Positions 57,510-64,000 of a stretch of 64,000 nt of DNA are shown here, piece after piece (positions within the stretch are counted from its first letter, which is position 1; each line of letters opens with the position of its first letter). The notes beneath the pieces are model-generated. The model was not told the origin of the DNA. It saw only the letters and a program-made list of their open reading frames with translations, and made no database searches. A program made the translations under genes and the position numbers. The stretch is from contig NZ_JACZCQ010000002.1 in assembly GCF_014904705.1 (NCBI RefSeq), forward strand, positions 1 to 64,000. Reading direction: 5' to 3'. Origin of the DNA: Nisaea sediminum. GTDB lineage: Bacteria; Pseudomonadota; Alphaproteobacteria; Thalassobaculales; Thalassobaculaceae.

Positions 57510-57535
57510 GTCGGGCGAAGAAATAGTTATATAAA
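57506..57535 (+). promoter_or_regulatory. Predicted promoter of hfq
   Basis: TTGAGT (57506-57511) is followed by an AT-rich -10 region. Either TATATA (57528-57533, 16-base spacer) or TATAAA (57530-57535, 18-base spacer) could serve. It overlaps the end of the HAD gene and would give hfq its own promoter. Confidence 0.5.
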
Positions 57536-57545
57536 GGGGATACCT

Positions 57546-57563
57546 ATCTCGCATTTGCGAGAT
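57546..57563 (+). promoter_or_regulatory. Hairpin in the hfq leader
   Basis: The perfect 8-base-pair palindrome ATCTCGCA / TGCGAGAT with a TT centre lies about 60 bases before the hfq ATG. It is not followed by a T run, so it is not a normal terminator. It could be a DNA operator or an RNA element in the leader. Confidence 0.5.
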
Positions 57564-57625
57564 GGGGGCGGTGCCAAGCTTGTTCCGGCACGCGCCTGAT
57601 ACACAACGAACAAAAGGTCCGTGCA

Positions 57626-57877
57626 ATGGCCACCGATAAGAACCAGAACGTTCAGGAAGTGTTTCTCAACACGATCCGGAAGAACAAGACTGCGGTTACG
57701 ATCTTTCTCATCAACGGTGTGAAACTCCAGGGCATTGTGACCTGGTTCGACAATTTCTCGCTGCTCTTGCGGCGTGATGCGCACTCGCAGTTGGTCTACA
57801 AGCACGCGATCTCAACCATTATGCCGTCCCAGCCCGTTCAGCTGTTTGAACCGGCGCGGGAAGAAGAGGCCAGTTGA
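57626..57877 (+). CDS. hfq: RNA chaperone Hfq
   Basis: Hfq is the hexameric Sm-like protein that pairs small RNAs with mRNAs. The 83-residue protein has Sm1 ([39 protein letters not shown]) and Sm2 ([14 protein letters not shown]). The usual KH of the proximal site is present as YKHAIS. The C-terminal tail is short, as in most alphaproteobacteria. The gene precedes hflX, as usual. Confidence 0.97.
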   Translation: MATDKNQNVQEVFLNTIRKNKTAVTIFLINGVKLQGIVTWFDNFSLLLRRDAHSQLVYKHAISTIMPSQPVQLFEPAREEEAS

Positions 57878-57898
57878 GCCTGAGAAAGCGGGGCGTGC

Positions 57899-59200
57899 GT
57901 GGATAGCGCGTCGGACGTAAAGAGCGGTCGGGCACTCGTTGTCCATCCCTTCGAAAAGAGATCTGTGGCTCAGGAGCCCGCGGGAACGCGGGATCCTGAA
58001 GCGCGTTTGGCCGAAGCTGTCGGACTGACGGCTGCGATCGAGCTTGACGTCGTACACAGCGAAGTCGTCTCGCTCAGCCGTGTCCGCCCGGCGACCTATA
58101 TCGGCGGCGGCGCGGTCGAGCGTCTGGCCGGCATCGTGCAGGCGCTGGAGATCGAGGTCGCCATCGTCGACGCGTCGCTGTCTCCGGTCCAGCAGCGCAA
58201 CCTCGAGAAAGCGCTCGACTGCAAGGTCATCGATAGGACGGCGCTGATCCTGGAGATCTTCGGCGCCCGGGCGCGCACGCATGAAGGGCGGCTCCAGGTC
58301 GAACTTGCGGCCCTGACTTTCCAACGCAGCCGTCTCGTGCGCTCCTGGACCCACCTTGAACGCCAGCGCGGCGGCCTCGGCTTCGTCGGCGGCCCGGGCG
58401 AAAGCCAGCTCGAAATCGACCGCCGTCTGATCGGCGAGCGGATCACCCGGATCCGCAAGGAACTCGAGGATGTCAAACGGACGCGCGAACTGCACCGGGA
58501 GTCCCGGCGTAAGGTTCCCTATCCGATCGTCGCGCTCGTCGGTTATACGAACGCGGGCAAGTCGACCCTGTTCAACCGGCTGACCGAGTCTGCGGTTTTT
58601 GCCCAGGATCTGCTGTTCGCCACGCTCGATCCGACAATGCGCCGGTTGGAGCTGCCGTCGGGCCGGACCATCATTCTCTCAGACACGGTCGGGTTTATTT
58701 CCGACCTGCCGACCCACCTCGTTGCGGCTTTCCGGGCAACCCTCGAGGAGGTGAGGGAGGCGGACATCCTGCTCCATGTGCGTGATTTCTCGCATCCGGA
58801 TACCGAGGCGCAGAGAAACGACGTGATCGCCGTTCTGCGCGATCTCGGCCTGGACGAGCGGAAACTGACGGAACAGACCATCGAGGTGCTCAACAAGATC
58901 GATCTGCTCGGTTTGCCGGAGCGCGGGGAAGCACTCGCAAAGGGCATGAGCCGGAAGATCGCGGTGTCAGCCCTCGACGGTACCGGTTGTGAGGATCTGC
59001 TCGCGTTGCTGGACGAGATGCTCGGAGTCGGGGATGTCACGCGTACTTTCGAACTGGATGCGGCGAACGGAGCGGCGGTTGCCTGGCTCTATCAGCACGG
59101 ACAGGTGATGGACCGGGAGGACAGGGACTCCGAAATCCACATGAAAGTTCGCATGACTCCGGTCGACGCCGAACGTTTCGACGCCAGATTTAACGCGTGA
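57899..59200 (+). CDS. hflX: Ribosome-splitting GTPase HflX
   Basis: HflX is a GTPase that splits stalled or hibernating ribosomes under heat stress. The 433-residue protein has the N-terminal glycine-rich HflX domain (ATYIGGGAVERLAGIV, GFVGGPGESQLEIDRRLI, followed by a coiled region). The GTPase domain has ALVGYTNAGKSTLFN (G1), SDTVGFISDLP in place of DTVGF (G3), NKIDLL (G4) and VSALDG (G5). A GTG at 57899 is the likely start, 21 bases after hfq. A possible terminator follows the gene. Confidence 0.95.
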   Translation: MDSASDVKSGRALVVHPFEKRSVAQEPAGTRDPEARLAEAVGLTAAIELDVVHSEVVSLSRVRPATYIGGGAVERLAGIVQALEIEVAIVDASLSPVQQRNLEKALDCKVIDRTALILEIFGARARTHEGRLQVELAALTFQRSRLVRSWTHLERQRGGLGFVGGPGESQLEIDRRLIGERITRIRKELEDVKRTRELHRESRRKVPYPIVALVGYTNAGKSTLFNRLTESAVFAQDLLFATLDPTMRRLELPSGRTIILSDTVGFISDLPTHLVAAFRATLEEVREADILLHVRDFSHPDTEAQRNDVIAVLRDLGLDERKLTEQTIEVLNKIDLLGLPERGEALAKGMSRKIAVSALDGTGCEDLLALLDEMLGVGDVTRTFELDAANGAAVAWLYQHGQVMDREDRDSEIHMKVRMTPVDAERFDARFNA

Positions 59201-59230
59201 TTTCAATCGGGTGCGGAAGCTCACTTCCAA

Positions 59231-59247
59231 AACCGGCTGCTCCGGTT
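59231..59247 (+). terminator. Weak putative terminator after hflX
   Basis: AACCGG (59231-59236) and CCGGTT (59242-59247) flank a five-base loop and are followed by an AT-rich tract (AAATTGTATTTT). The stem is short. Confidence 0.35.
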
Positions 59248-59300
59248 AAATTGTATTTTCCGAAGCTCGGCACTCGCCGGCAAATCATTTACTGGCGCGA

Positions 59301-60125
59301 ATGAACAGATATCCAGATCCCTCTGCCGTCATGGGCATCATGCGGGAAACCGCGAATTCGGTGATACTGCCACGTTACAGGTCGCTGCAGAGGGGAGAAA
59401 TCCAGGAAAAGACCGGCCCGGACGATCTCGTCACCATTGCCGATATCGAATCCGAGCGGCGGATGACGCCACTTCTCCAGGATCTGCTGCCGGGCTCCGC
59501 GGTGGTCGGTGAGGAGGCCGTCGCCGCCGACAAGTTGGTCCTGAACGCTCTGACAGGCGATGACCCGGTCTGGATCGTCGACCCGGTCGACGGAACCCGG
59601 AATTTTGCCCGGGGCGACAGCAAGTTCTGCGTGATGGTCTCGCTCGTGCACCGGCGCCAGTCCGTGCTCGGCCTCATCCTCGACCCGCTCGGCGAACGCT
59701 GTGCCGTGGCCGCCCGCGGGGAAGGGGCGTGGATGTGCCATTACAATGGACGGGAAGAGCGGCTTTCGGTTCTTGCCGGTCGCCCCAGTACGGAAATGCG
59801 CGGCGCGTTGAACTTCCGTTTCTTGTCGTCTCCGCTCAAGGAAGAAATGAAGGAGCGGGCGAAGGACGCGGTCGAGGAGCATTTCCGCTATGGCTGTGCC
59901 GGCCACGAATATCTGACGCTGTTGACCGGCAAGGCGCATTTCGCGATGTATCCGAAGAATATGCCGTGGGATCACGTGGCGGGCACGCTGCTGCATCAGG
60001 AAGCCGGCGGTTTCCATGCCCGCTTCAACAAGATGCCCTACCTCCCGGACCAGCTGGACGGCGGTTTGCTGATCGCACCGGACGAAGCTGCCTGGGATGA
60101 TTTGCGGGACAGGCTCTGGCCCTGA
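59301..60125 (+). CDS. Inositol-monophosphatase-family phosphatase
   Basis: A 274-residue Mg2+-dependent sugar-phosphatase-like protein of the inositol monophosphatase family. It shows the metal motifs GEEA near residue 71 and WIVDPVDGTRNFARGD near 92-107. The late metal-binding Asp is in MPWDHVAGTLLHQEAGG, close to residue 224. Substrates of such family members include inositol phosphate, histidinol phosphate and PAP; which one applies here is not clear. It is about 100 bases after hflX and convergent with argC. Confidence 0.85.
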   Translation: MNRYPDPSAVMGIMRETANSVILPRYRSLQRGEIQEKTGPDDLVTIADIESERRMTPLLQDLLPGSAVVGEEAVAADKLVLNALTGDDPVWIVDPVDGTRNFARGDSKFCVMVSLVHRRQSVLGLILDPLGERCAVAARGEGAWMCHYNGREERLSVLAGRPSTEMRGALNFRFLSSPLKEEMKERAKDAVEEHFRYGCAGHEYLTLLTGKAHFAMYPKNMPWDHVAGTLLHQEAGGFHARFNKMPYLPDQLDGGLLIAPDEAAWDDLRDRLWP

Positions 60126-60149
60126 TGCCCGGGCGTTCCGGAAAACAGA

Positions 60150-60177
60150 AAAAGCCCCGGTATCCACCGGGGCTTTT
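60150..60177. terminator. Bidirectional terminator between the phosphatase gene and argC
   Basis: A 12-base-pair stem, AAAAGCCCCGGT (60150-60161) with ACCGGGGCTTTT (60166-60177), has a four-base loop. A5 and T4 lie on its sides, between convergent genes. Confidence 0.92.
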
Positions 60178-60197
60178 CCTTTTTCCGTTCGCTTCAA

Positions 60198-61163
60198 TCA
60201 GGCGGCGCGTTCGAGGGTCAGTCCGAGACCTTCCTCGAGGCCGAGCATGAGATTCATGTTCTGCACCGCGGCGCCCGATGCGCCCTTGCCGAGATTGTCG
60301 AGGGTCGCCGCCAGCACGCACTGGCCGTTCTTCTCGTTCGCGAAGACGTAGAAGCGGATCCGGTTGCTGTCGTTCTGCTCCTCAGGATCGAGCCGGGCGA
60401 GGGCGAGGGATTCCTCGAGCGGCGCCACCTCGGTGAAGAGATGGCCGCTGTAATGGTCGCTGAGGCACTCGTGGATCCGCTTGGCGCCGACGCCGCCGGG
60501 AAGCGCCCAGAGATGCAGCGGCACATAGACCGCCATCCCCTTGTAGTAACGCGCGACGCTCGGCTGGAAGATCGGCTTGTGCTCCAGCATGGAGTACTGC
60601 TGCATCTCGGGCAGGTGCTTGTGCTGCAGCTGCAGGCCGTAGGAGAAGATGGCCGAGCCGATATGGTCTTCGGCCTTGCCGTCCTCCATCTGATTGATCA
60701 GCGCCTTGCCGCCGCCGGAATAGCCGGAGACCGCGTTCACCGTGACCGGATAGGTCGCCGGCAGCAGGGAATTCTCCACCAGCGGGCGGATCAGCCCGAT
60801 CGCGCCGGTCGGATAGCAGCCCGGATTGCCGACGAAGCGCGCATGGCGCACGGCATTCTCATGCCCGGCCGTCATCTCCGGAAAGCCGTACACCCAGCCC
60901 TCGGCGACCCGGTGCGCGGTCGAGGCGTCGATCACCTTGGTCTCCGGGTTTTCGATCATCGAGACCGCTTCCACCGCCGCCGCATCGGGCAGGCAGAGGA
61001 TGGAGAGATCCGCCTCATTCAGCGCACGGCGTCGGGCTTCGGTATCCTTGCGTTCCTCCGCGCCGAGGCTGATCAGCGAGACATCGTCCCGGCCTATCAG
61101 CCGCTCGCGGATCTGCAGGCCCGTGGTCCCAACTTCTCCGTCGATGAAAATGCGTACCGCCAT
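60198..61163 (-). CDS. argC: N-acetyl-gamma-glutamyl-phosphate reductase
   Basis: ArgC reduces N-acetylglutamyl phosphate to the semialdehyde in arginine synthesis. The 321-residue protein begins with the NADP-binding IFIDGEVGTTGLQIRERL and has the catalytic C116 in FVGNPGCYPTGAIG. It continues with AVSGYSGGGKALI and a C-terminal His-containing dimerisation domain. The length fits the short, type 2 form common in alphaproteobacteria. AGGAGA precedes the ATG. It ends the minus-strand run mazG-SDR-argC. Confidence 0.95.
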   Translation of the reverse strand: MAVRIFIDGEVGTTGLQIRERLIGRDDVSLISLGAEERKDTEARRRALNEADLSILCLPDAAAVEAVSMIENPETKVIDASTAHRVAEGWVYGFPEMTAGHENAVRHARFVGNPGCYPTGAIGLIRPLVENSLLPATYPVTVNAVSGYSGGGKALINQMEDGKAEDHIGSAIFSYGLQLQHKHLPEMQQYSMLEHKPIFQPSVARYYKGMAVYVPLHLWALPGGVGAKRIHECLSDHYSGHLFTEVAPLEESLALARLDPEEQNDSNRIRFYVFANEKNGQCVLAATLDNLGKGASGAAVQNMNLMLGLEEGLGLTLERAA

Positions 61164-61199
61164 GGCGGATCTCCTGAAATGCGCGATCCCTTACCGCGC

Positions 61200-61949
61200 C
61201 TATTTCCGCACAATATTGAATGGCGAGAAGGCTTGGCAACCCGCCATCATCTCGATCCGATTGATATTCACGTTCGCCGGACGCGAGGCCGCCCAGAAAA
61301 TGGCATCCGCGATATCTTCGGCTCTGAGCGGATCGATACCGCTATAGAAATCGTCCGCCTTGTCCTTGTCGCCCTTGAAACGGACGGTCGAGAACTCGGT
61401 ATTGGCGAGACCAGGCTCGATATCCGTCGCGCGGATGTTTTTGGCCACGAGGTCCGCCCGGAGGTTCAGTGTGAACTGCCGCACGAAAGCCTTGGTCGCG
61501 CCGTAGACATTGCCGCCGGGATAAGGCCAGTTGCCGGCAACCGAGCCGAGATTGACGACATGACCGTGCCCGGCCTCGACCATATGCGGGAGCAGGGCGC
61601 GGGTGCAGTAGAGCAGTCCCTTGATGTTGGTGTCGATCATGGTCTCCCAGTCCTCGATCGAGACCTGGTCGGCGCCTTCGAGGCCGAGGGCGAGCCCCGC
61701 ATTGTTCACCAGCACGTCGACCGGCTTGAAGGCGTCGGGAATACCGGCGACGGCGGCATCGACAGCGGCCTTGTCCTGCACGTCGAGGGTGATGGTGTGG
61801 CAGGGCGTCGGCAGCTCGTTCTTGAGGGCTTCCAGGCGTTCGGAGCGGCGGCCGGAGATGATGGTCTGCCAGCCTTCGGCGGCGAAGCGGCGTGCCGTAG
61901 CCTCGCCGAAACCCGACGTCGCGCCGGTGATGAATACGGTCTTGGCCAT
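61200..61949 (-). CDS. Short-chain dehydrogenase, YdfG-like
   Basis: A 249-residue NAD(P)-dependent SDR with VFITGATSGFGEATARRF (cofactor loop), LVNNAGLALG, and the catalytic set Ser in GSVAGNWPYPGGN with Y-x-x-x-K as YGATK. IEPGLANTEFS matches YdfG-type 3-hydroxy acid/serine dehydrogenases, which oxidise L-allo-threonine, serine or 3-hydroxypropionate. The exact substrate is open. AAGGGAGA precedes the ATG. It is 36 bases upstream of argC in the same orientation. Confidence 0.87.
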   Translation of the reverse strand: MAKTVFITGATSGFGEATARRFAAEGWQTIISGRRSERLEALKNELPTPCHTITLDVQDKAAVDAAVAGIPDAFKPVDVLVNNAGLALGLEGADQVSIEDWETMIDTNIKGLLYCTRALLPHMVEAGHGHVVNLGSVAGNWPYPGGNVYGATKAFVRQFTLNLRADLVAKNIRATDIEPGLANTEFSTVRFKGDKDKADDFYSGIDPLRAEDIADAIFWAASRPANVNINRIEMMAGCQAFSPFNIVRK

Positions 61950-62013
61950 GGAGTGTCTCCCTTCGGCAAAAATGAGTCTCGGCAGGGTGTTGTCGCAGTG
62001 TCTTAAAGTGAGA

Positions 62014-62877
62014 TCAGGATTTTTCGAACTGCTTGGCGCGCTGCCAGAGCGCTTCCATTTCGTCCAGTTCCGACTCTTCGAGCGTCCGCCCGTGTTCGTC
62101 CTGCATCATGGTTTCGACGGCACGGAAGCGACGCTCGAATTTCCGGTTACAGCGTCGGAGCGCGCTTTCCGGATCGACCCCTAGTTTTCGGGCGAGATTG
62201 ACGCAGACGAAAAGCAGATCACCGACCTCGTCCTCCAGCCGGTCCATGTCCTGGTCGGCCGGGTCGGGCCTCATCTCGGCCCGGACCTCGGCGATCTCCT
62301 CGTCGATCTTGTCCAGCACCCGATCGGCATCCGGCCAGTCGAAACCGACGCGGCTGGCGCGCTTCTGCAGCTTGAGAGCGCGCATCAGGGCGGGGAAGGC
62401 GGCGGAGATCCCGTCGAGGGCGCTCGGCCGGATGCCGCTCTCGGCGGCCTTGCGGGCACGCTCCTCGGCCTTCTGGGCTTCCCAGTTCCGGGTCTGGGCG
62501 TCGGCATCCGCCACGTTCTCGCCGCCGAAGACATGAGGGTGGCGTCGGATCATCTTCTCGGTGATCCCTTCAGCCACGCTGTCGAAATCGAAATGCCCGG
62601 CCTCGCTGCCCATCTGCGTGTAGTAGATCACCTGCAAAAGCAGGTCTCCGAGCTCCTCCTCGAGGTGCGGCATGTCGCCTTGCTCGATCGCATCGGCGAC
62701 TTCGTAGGCCTCCTCGATGGTATAGGGGGCAATGGTCTCGAAAGTCTGTTCGATATCCCAGGGGCAGCCTTTCTGCGGATCGCGCAACGCGGCCATGACC
62801 TGGCGGAGGCGCTCTATCGGGGAAAGATCGGCTGACGGTGCGGGCAGGGGGGACGGTGTCGGCGTGCGGGTGCTCAT
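62014..62877 (-). CDS. mazG: Nucleoside triphosphate pyrophosphohydrolase MazG
   Basis: MazG hydrolyses nucleoside triphosphates to monophosphates and pyrophosphate, lowering ppGpp and removing abnormal dNTPs. The 287-residue protein has two MazG helices-bundle repeats. The first has EEAYEVADAIEQGD and EELGDLLLQVIYYTQMG. The second has DKIDEEIAEVRAEM and EDEVGDLLFVCVNLARKLG. The conserved E-x-x-E and D residues are present in both. The length is near the usual 260-290. AAGGTG precedes the ATG. Confidence 0.95.
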   Translation of the reverse strand: MSTRTPTPSPLPAPSADLSPIERLRQVMAALRDPQKGCPWDIEQTFETIAPYTIEEAYEVADAIEQGDMPHLEEELGDLLLQVIYYTQMGSEAGHFDFDSVAEGITEKMIRRHPHVFGGENVADADAQTRNWEAQKAEERARKAAESGIRPSALDGISAAFPALMRALKLQKRASRVGFDWPDADRVLDKIDEEIAEVRAEMRPDPADQDMDRLEDEVGDLLFVCVNLARKLGVDPESALRRCNRKFERRFRAVETMMQDEHGRTLEESELDEMEALWQRAKQFEKS

Positions 62878-63250
62878 GATGGCCGCACCTTACTGCCGGG
62901 GGGAATGGTGCAAAAGACCGAAACGCTCCCAGTGTAGAAATTACCTGTCCGAAAGAGGCTCGTACGAAAAGACTCTGTTCCGGTCCTGCTGGCGGGAGAA
63001 GGCGGATCGTTGAGCGTTTATTCCATGCCGTTAGACTTGGATTGCCGGCCCTGTTGGCGCATATATTTTTACGACAGAGAGGTATGCTCTCCGGCATCGA
63101 TGTGCGTCGTAAAAACAAACTGGTATTTTAACGAAATGTTTATTCCGACGCTGCATCGTTGCGTCCAGATTCGCCATCGGCAGAGCGCGGGACGTCGGCC
63201 AGGCATCGGGGTGGGCAGTACCCGCCGTTTGCGTCAGGAGAGCAGTTGAA
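62878..63250. other. Intergenic region upstream of the chemoreceptor gene with nested inverted repeats
   Basis: This 373-base divergent gap contains no convincing gene. It holds a nested repeat at 63066-63115. A 10-base arm TTTTTACGAC (63066-63075) pairs with GTCGTAAAAA (63106-63115). Inside are GAGAG/CTCTC (63077-63081 with 63087-63091) and the palindrome CATCGATG (63095-63102). A ribosome site AGGAG lies just before the ATG at 63251. No canonical promoter is clear; the AT-rich 63055-63140 stretch is the best region for one. Confidence 0.55.
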
Positions 63251-64000
63251 ATGCGCGATAACGGACCGGTAACCAATCGAGAAGTGACGTTCGGTGCGGA
63301 TGAAGTCTTGGTATCGAGGACCGCACCGGACAGCAGGATCGAATTTGCCAACGACGCGTTCGTGAAGATCAGCGGCTTTACCGAAGAAGAGCTGATGCGC
63401 CAGCCGCACAATCTGGTGCGCCACCGCGACATGCCCAAGGAGGCCTTCGCCGATCTTTGGGCCACGATCAAGGCGGGGAAGTGCTGGGAAGGGTTCGTCA
63501 AGAACCGCACAAAATCCGGCGACCATTACTGGGTCCGCGCGAATGTCACTCCGACGATGGAAGACGGTAACGTCACCGGGTATATCTCGATCAGAACGCG
63601 GCCGACCGAAAGCGAGAAGAAGCATTACGAGGCGCTTTATCGCGATCTCCGCGAAGGCAAGGCCAAGAATGTCGCGGTCGAGGGCGGCGATGTCTTCTCG
63701 ACGACGCCGATGGCCAAGCTGTCGCGCTTCTTCGGCAGCATAAAGGGGGCGATTGGAACCGGTTACGCCATCGTTCTGCTCCTGATGCTGACGCTCTCCG
63801 GAATCGGGTTTTACATCGACAAGACGGCAGTCGGAATTTTCGACGAGATGCGCGAGGAAGTGCTCACCGAAATGGCGATTCTCAAGACAGTCTCGGACGC
63901 CTATGCCGTCCAGATCGTCGACGCGTCTCACAAAATGAGGGGCGGCAGCTTCACGTGGGAGGAGACCGAGGCGTCCGTGAAGGATGCGCTCGCCGTTATT
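63251..64000 (+). CDS. Aer-like PAS-containing chemoreceptor (partial, runs off window)
   Basis: The open frame from ATG 63251 reaches the window edge without a stop (250 codons). An N-terminal PAS domain (about residues 12-118) shows IEFANDAFVKISGFTEEELM, QPHNLVRHRDMPKEAFADLW, GFVKNRTKSGDHYWVRANVTP, the pattern of the FAD-binding Aer aerotaxis sensor. A membrane helix (about residues 168-190) follows, then a region expected to precede HAMP and methyl-accepting signalling domains outside the window. It would sense redox or oxygen and steer swimming. The AGGAG site is about ten bases ahead of the start. Confidence 0.88.
   Translation, partial: MRDNGPVTNREVTFGADEVLVSRTAPDSRIEFANDAFVKISGFTEEELMRQPHNLVRHRDMPKEAFADLWATIKAGKCWEGFVKNRTKSGDHYWVRANVTPTMEDGNVTGYISIRTRPTESEKKHYEALYRDLREGKAKNVAVEGGDVFSTTPMAKLSRFFGSIKGAIGTGYAIVLLLMLTLSGIGFYIDKTAVGIFDEMREEVLTEMAILKTVSDAYAVQIVDASHKMRGGSFTWEETEASVKDALAVI

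Overview
The window is a chromosomal segment of a GC-rich alphaproteobacterium. The gene order is characteristic of that class: glyA-nrdR-rib genes-nusB-thiL, plsX-fabH-ihfA-merR, ppiD-trpE divergent from tpiA-secG-pyrG-kdsA, eno-ftsB-pdhABC-lpd-lipA-ratA, ispDF-pgpA-cinA, and dusB(nifR3)-ntrB-ntrC-ntrY-ntrX-trkA-hfq-hflX. A MucR/Ros regulator, a membrane H+-pyrophosphatase, a lipoylated pyruvate dehydrogenase E1-beta and a fused IspDF agree with this. A free-living Rhodospirillales-type organism is my inference from content and order; no 16S gene is present to confirm it. Almost all of the window is core metabolism and housekeeping. I see no CRISPR array, insertion sequence, prophage or defence island.

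Layout. 0.1-2.2 kb: glutaryl-CoA dehydrogenase (-), a small conserved-looking gene (+) and a mucR-like regulator (-), with a bidirectional terminator between the last two. 2.5-9.7 kb: rpiB, glyA, nrdR and the riboflavin cluster ribD-ribE-ribBX-ribH, then nusB and thiL. The third riboflavin gene has lost the GTP cyclohydrolase II zinc cysteines. 9.7-13.8 kb: an orphan FliL-like membrane protein, an MFS protein and hppA. 13.9-19.2 kb: bamE (-), a cytochrome bc1 chaperone, DUF177, plsX-fabH, ihfA, merR and tRNA-Pro(GGG). 19.2-21.4 kb: two unrecognised small genes (-) and an MFS transporter. 21.4-28.8 kb: ppiD-trpE (-) and tpiA, secG, pyrG, kdsA (+).

28.8-33.4 kb is the most accessory-looking part. 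It holds a TPR protein, a pair of inverted REP-like palindromes, and four minus-strand genes (2-hydroxyacid dehydrogenase, HpcH/HpaI aldolase, glyoxalase-family protein, cupin). They lie between kdsA and eno, which are often close in relatives. 33.6-42.7 kb: eno, ftsB, the whole pyruvate dehydrogenase complex, an unknown 87-residue gene translationally coupled to lipA, lipA and ratA/coq10. 42.8-45.0 kb: a LysR regulator divergent from a PLP cystathionine beta-lyase. 45.0-47.1 kb: ispDF-pgpA-cinA (-). 47.2-60.1 kb: a CcsA-like membrane protein, then the nitrogen two-component systems NtrBC and NtrYX, TrkA, a HAD phosphatase, Hfq, HflX and an inositol-monophosphatase-family enzyme. 60.2-62.9 kb: mazG, an SDR and argC (-). 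The right edge cuts an Aer-like PAS chemoreceptor that starts at 63251.

The clearest departures from a textbook annotation are these: RibBX in place of RibBA; a MucR-type protein missing most of the zinc ligands; an NtrX without the GAFTGA loop; a lipoyl domain on both E1-beta and E2; and the unknown gene coupled to lipA. Operator- or leader-like inverted repeats also lie in front of dusB-ntrBC, hfq, pdhA and the chemoreceptor. All calls are from reading the sequence; no database search was run.
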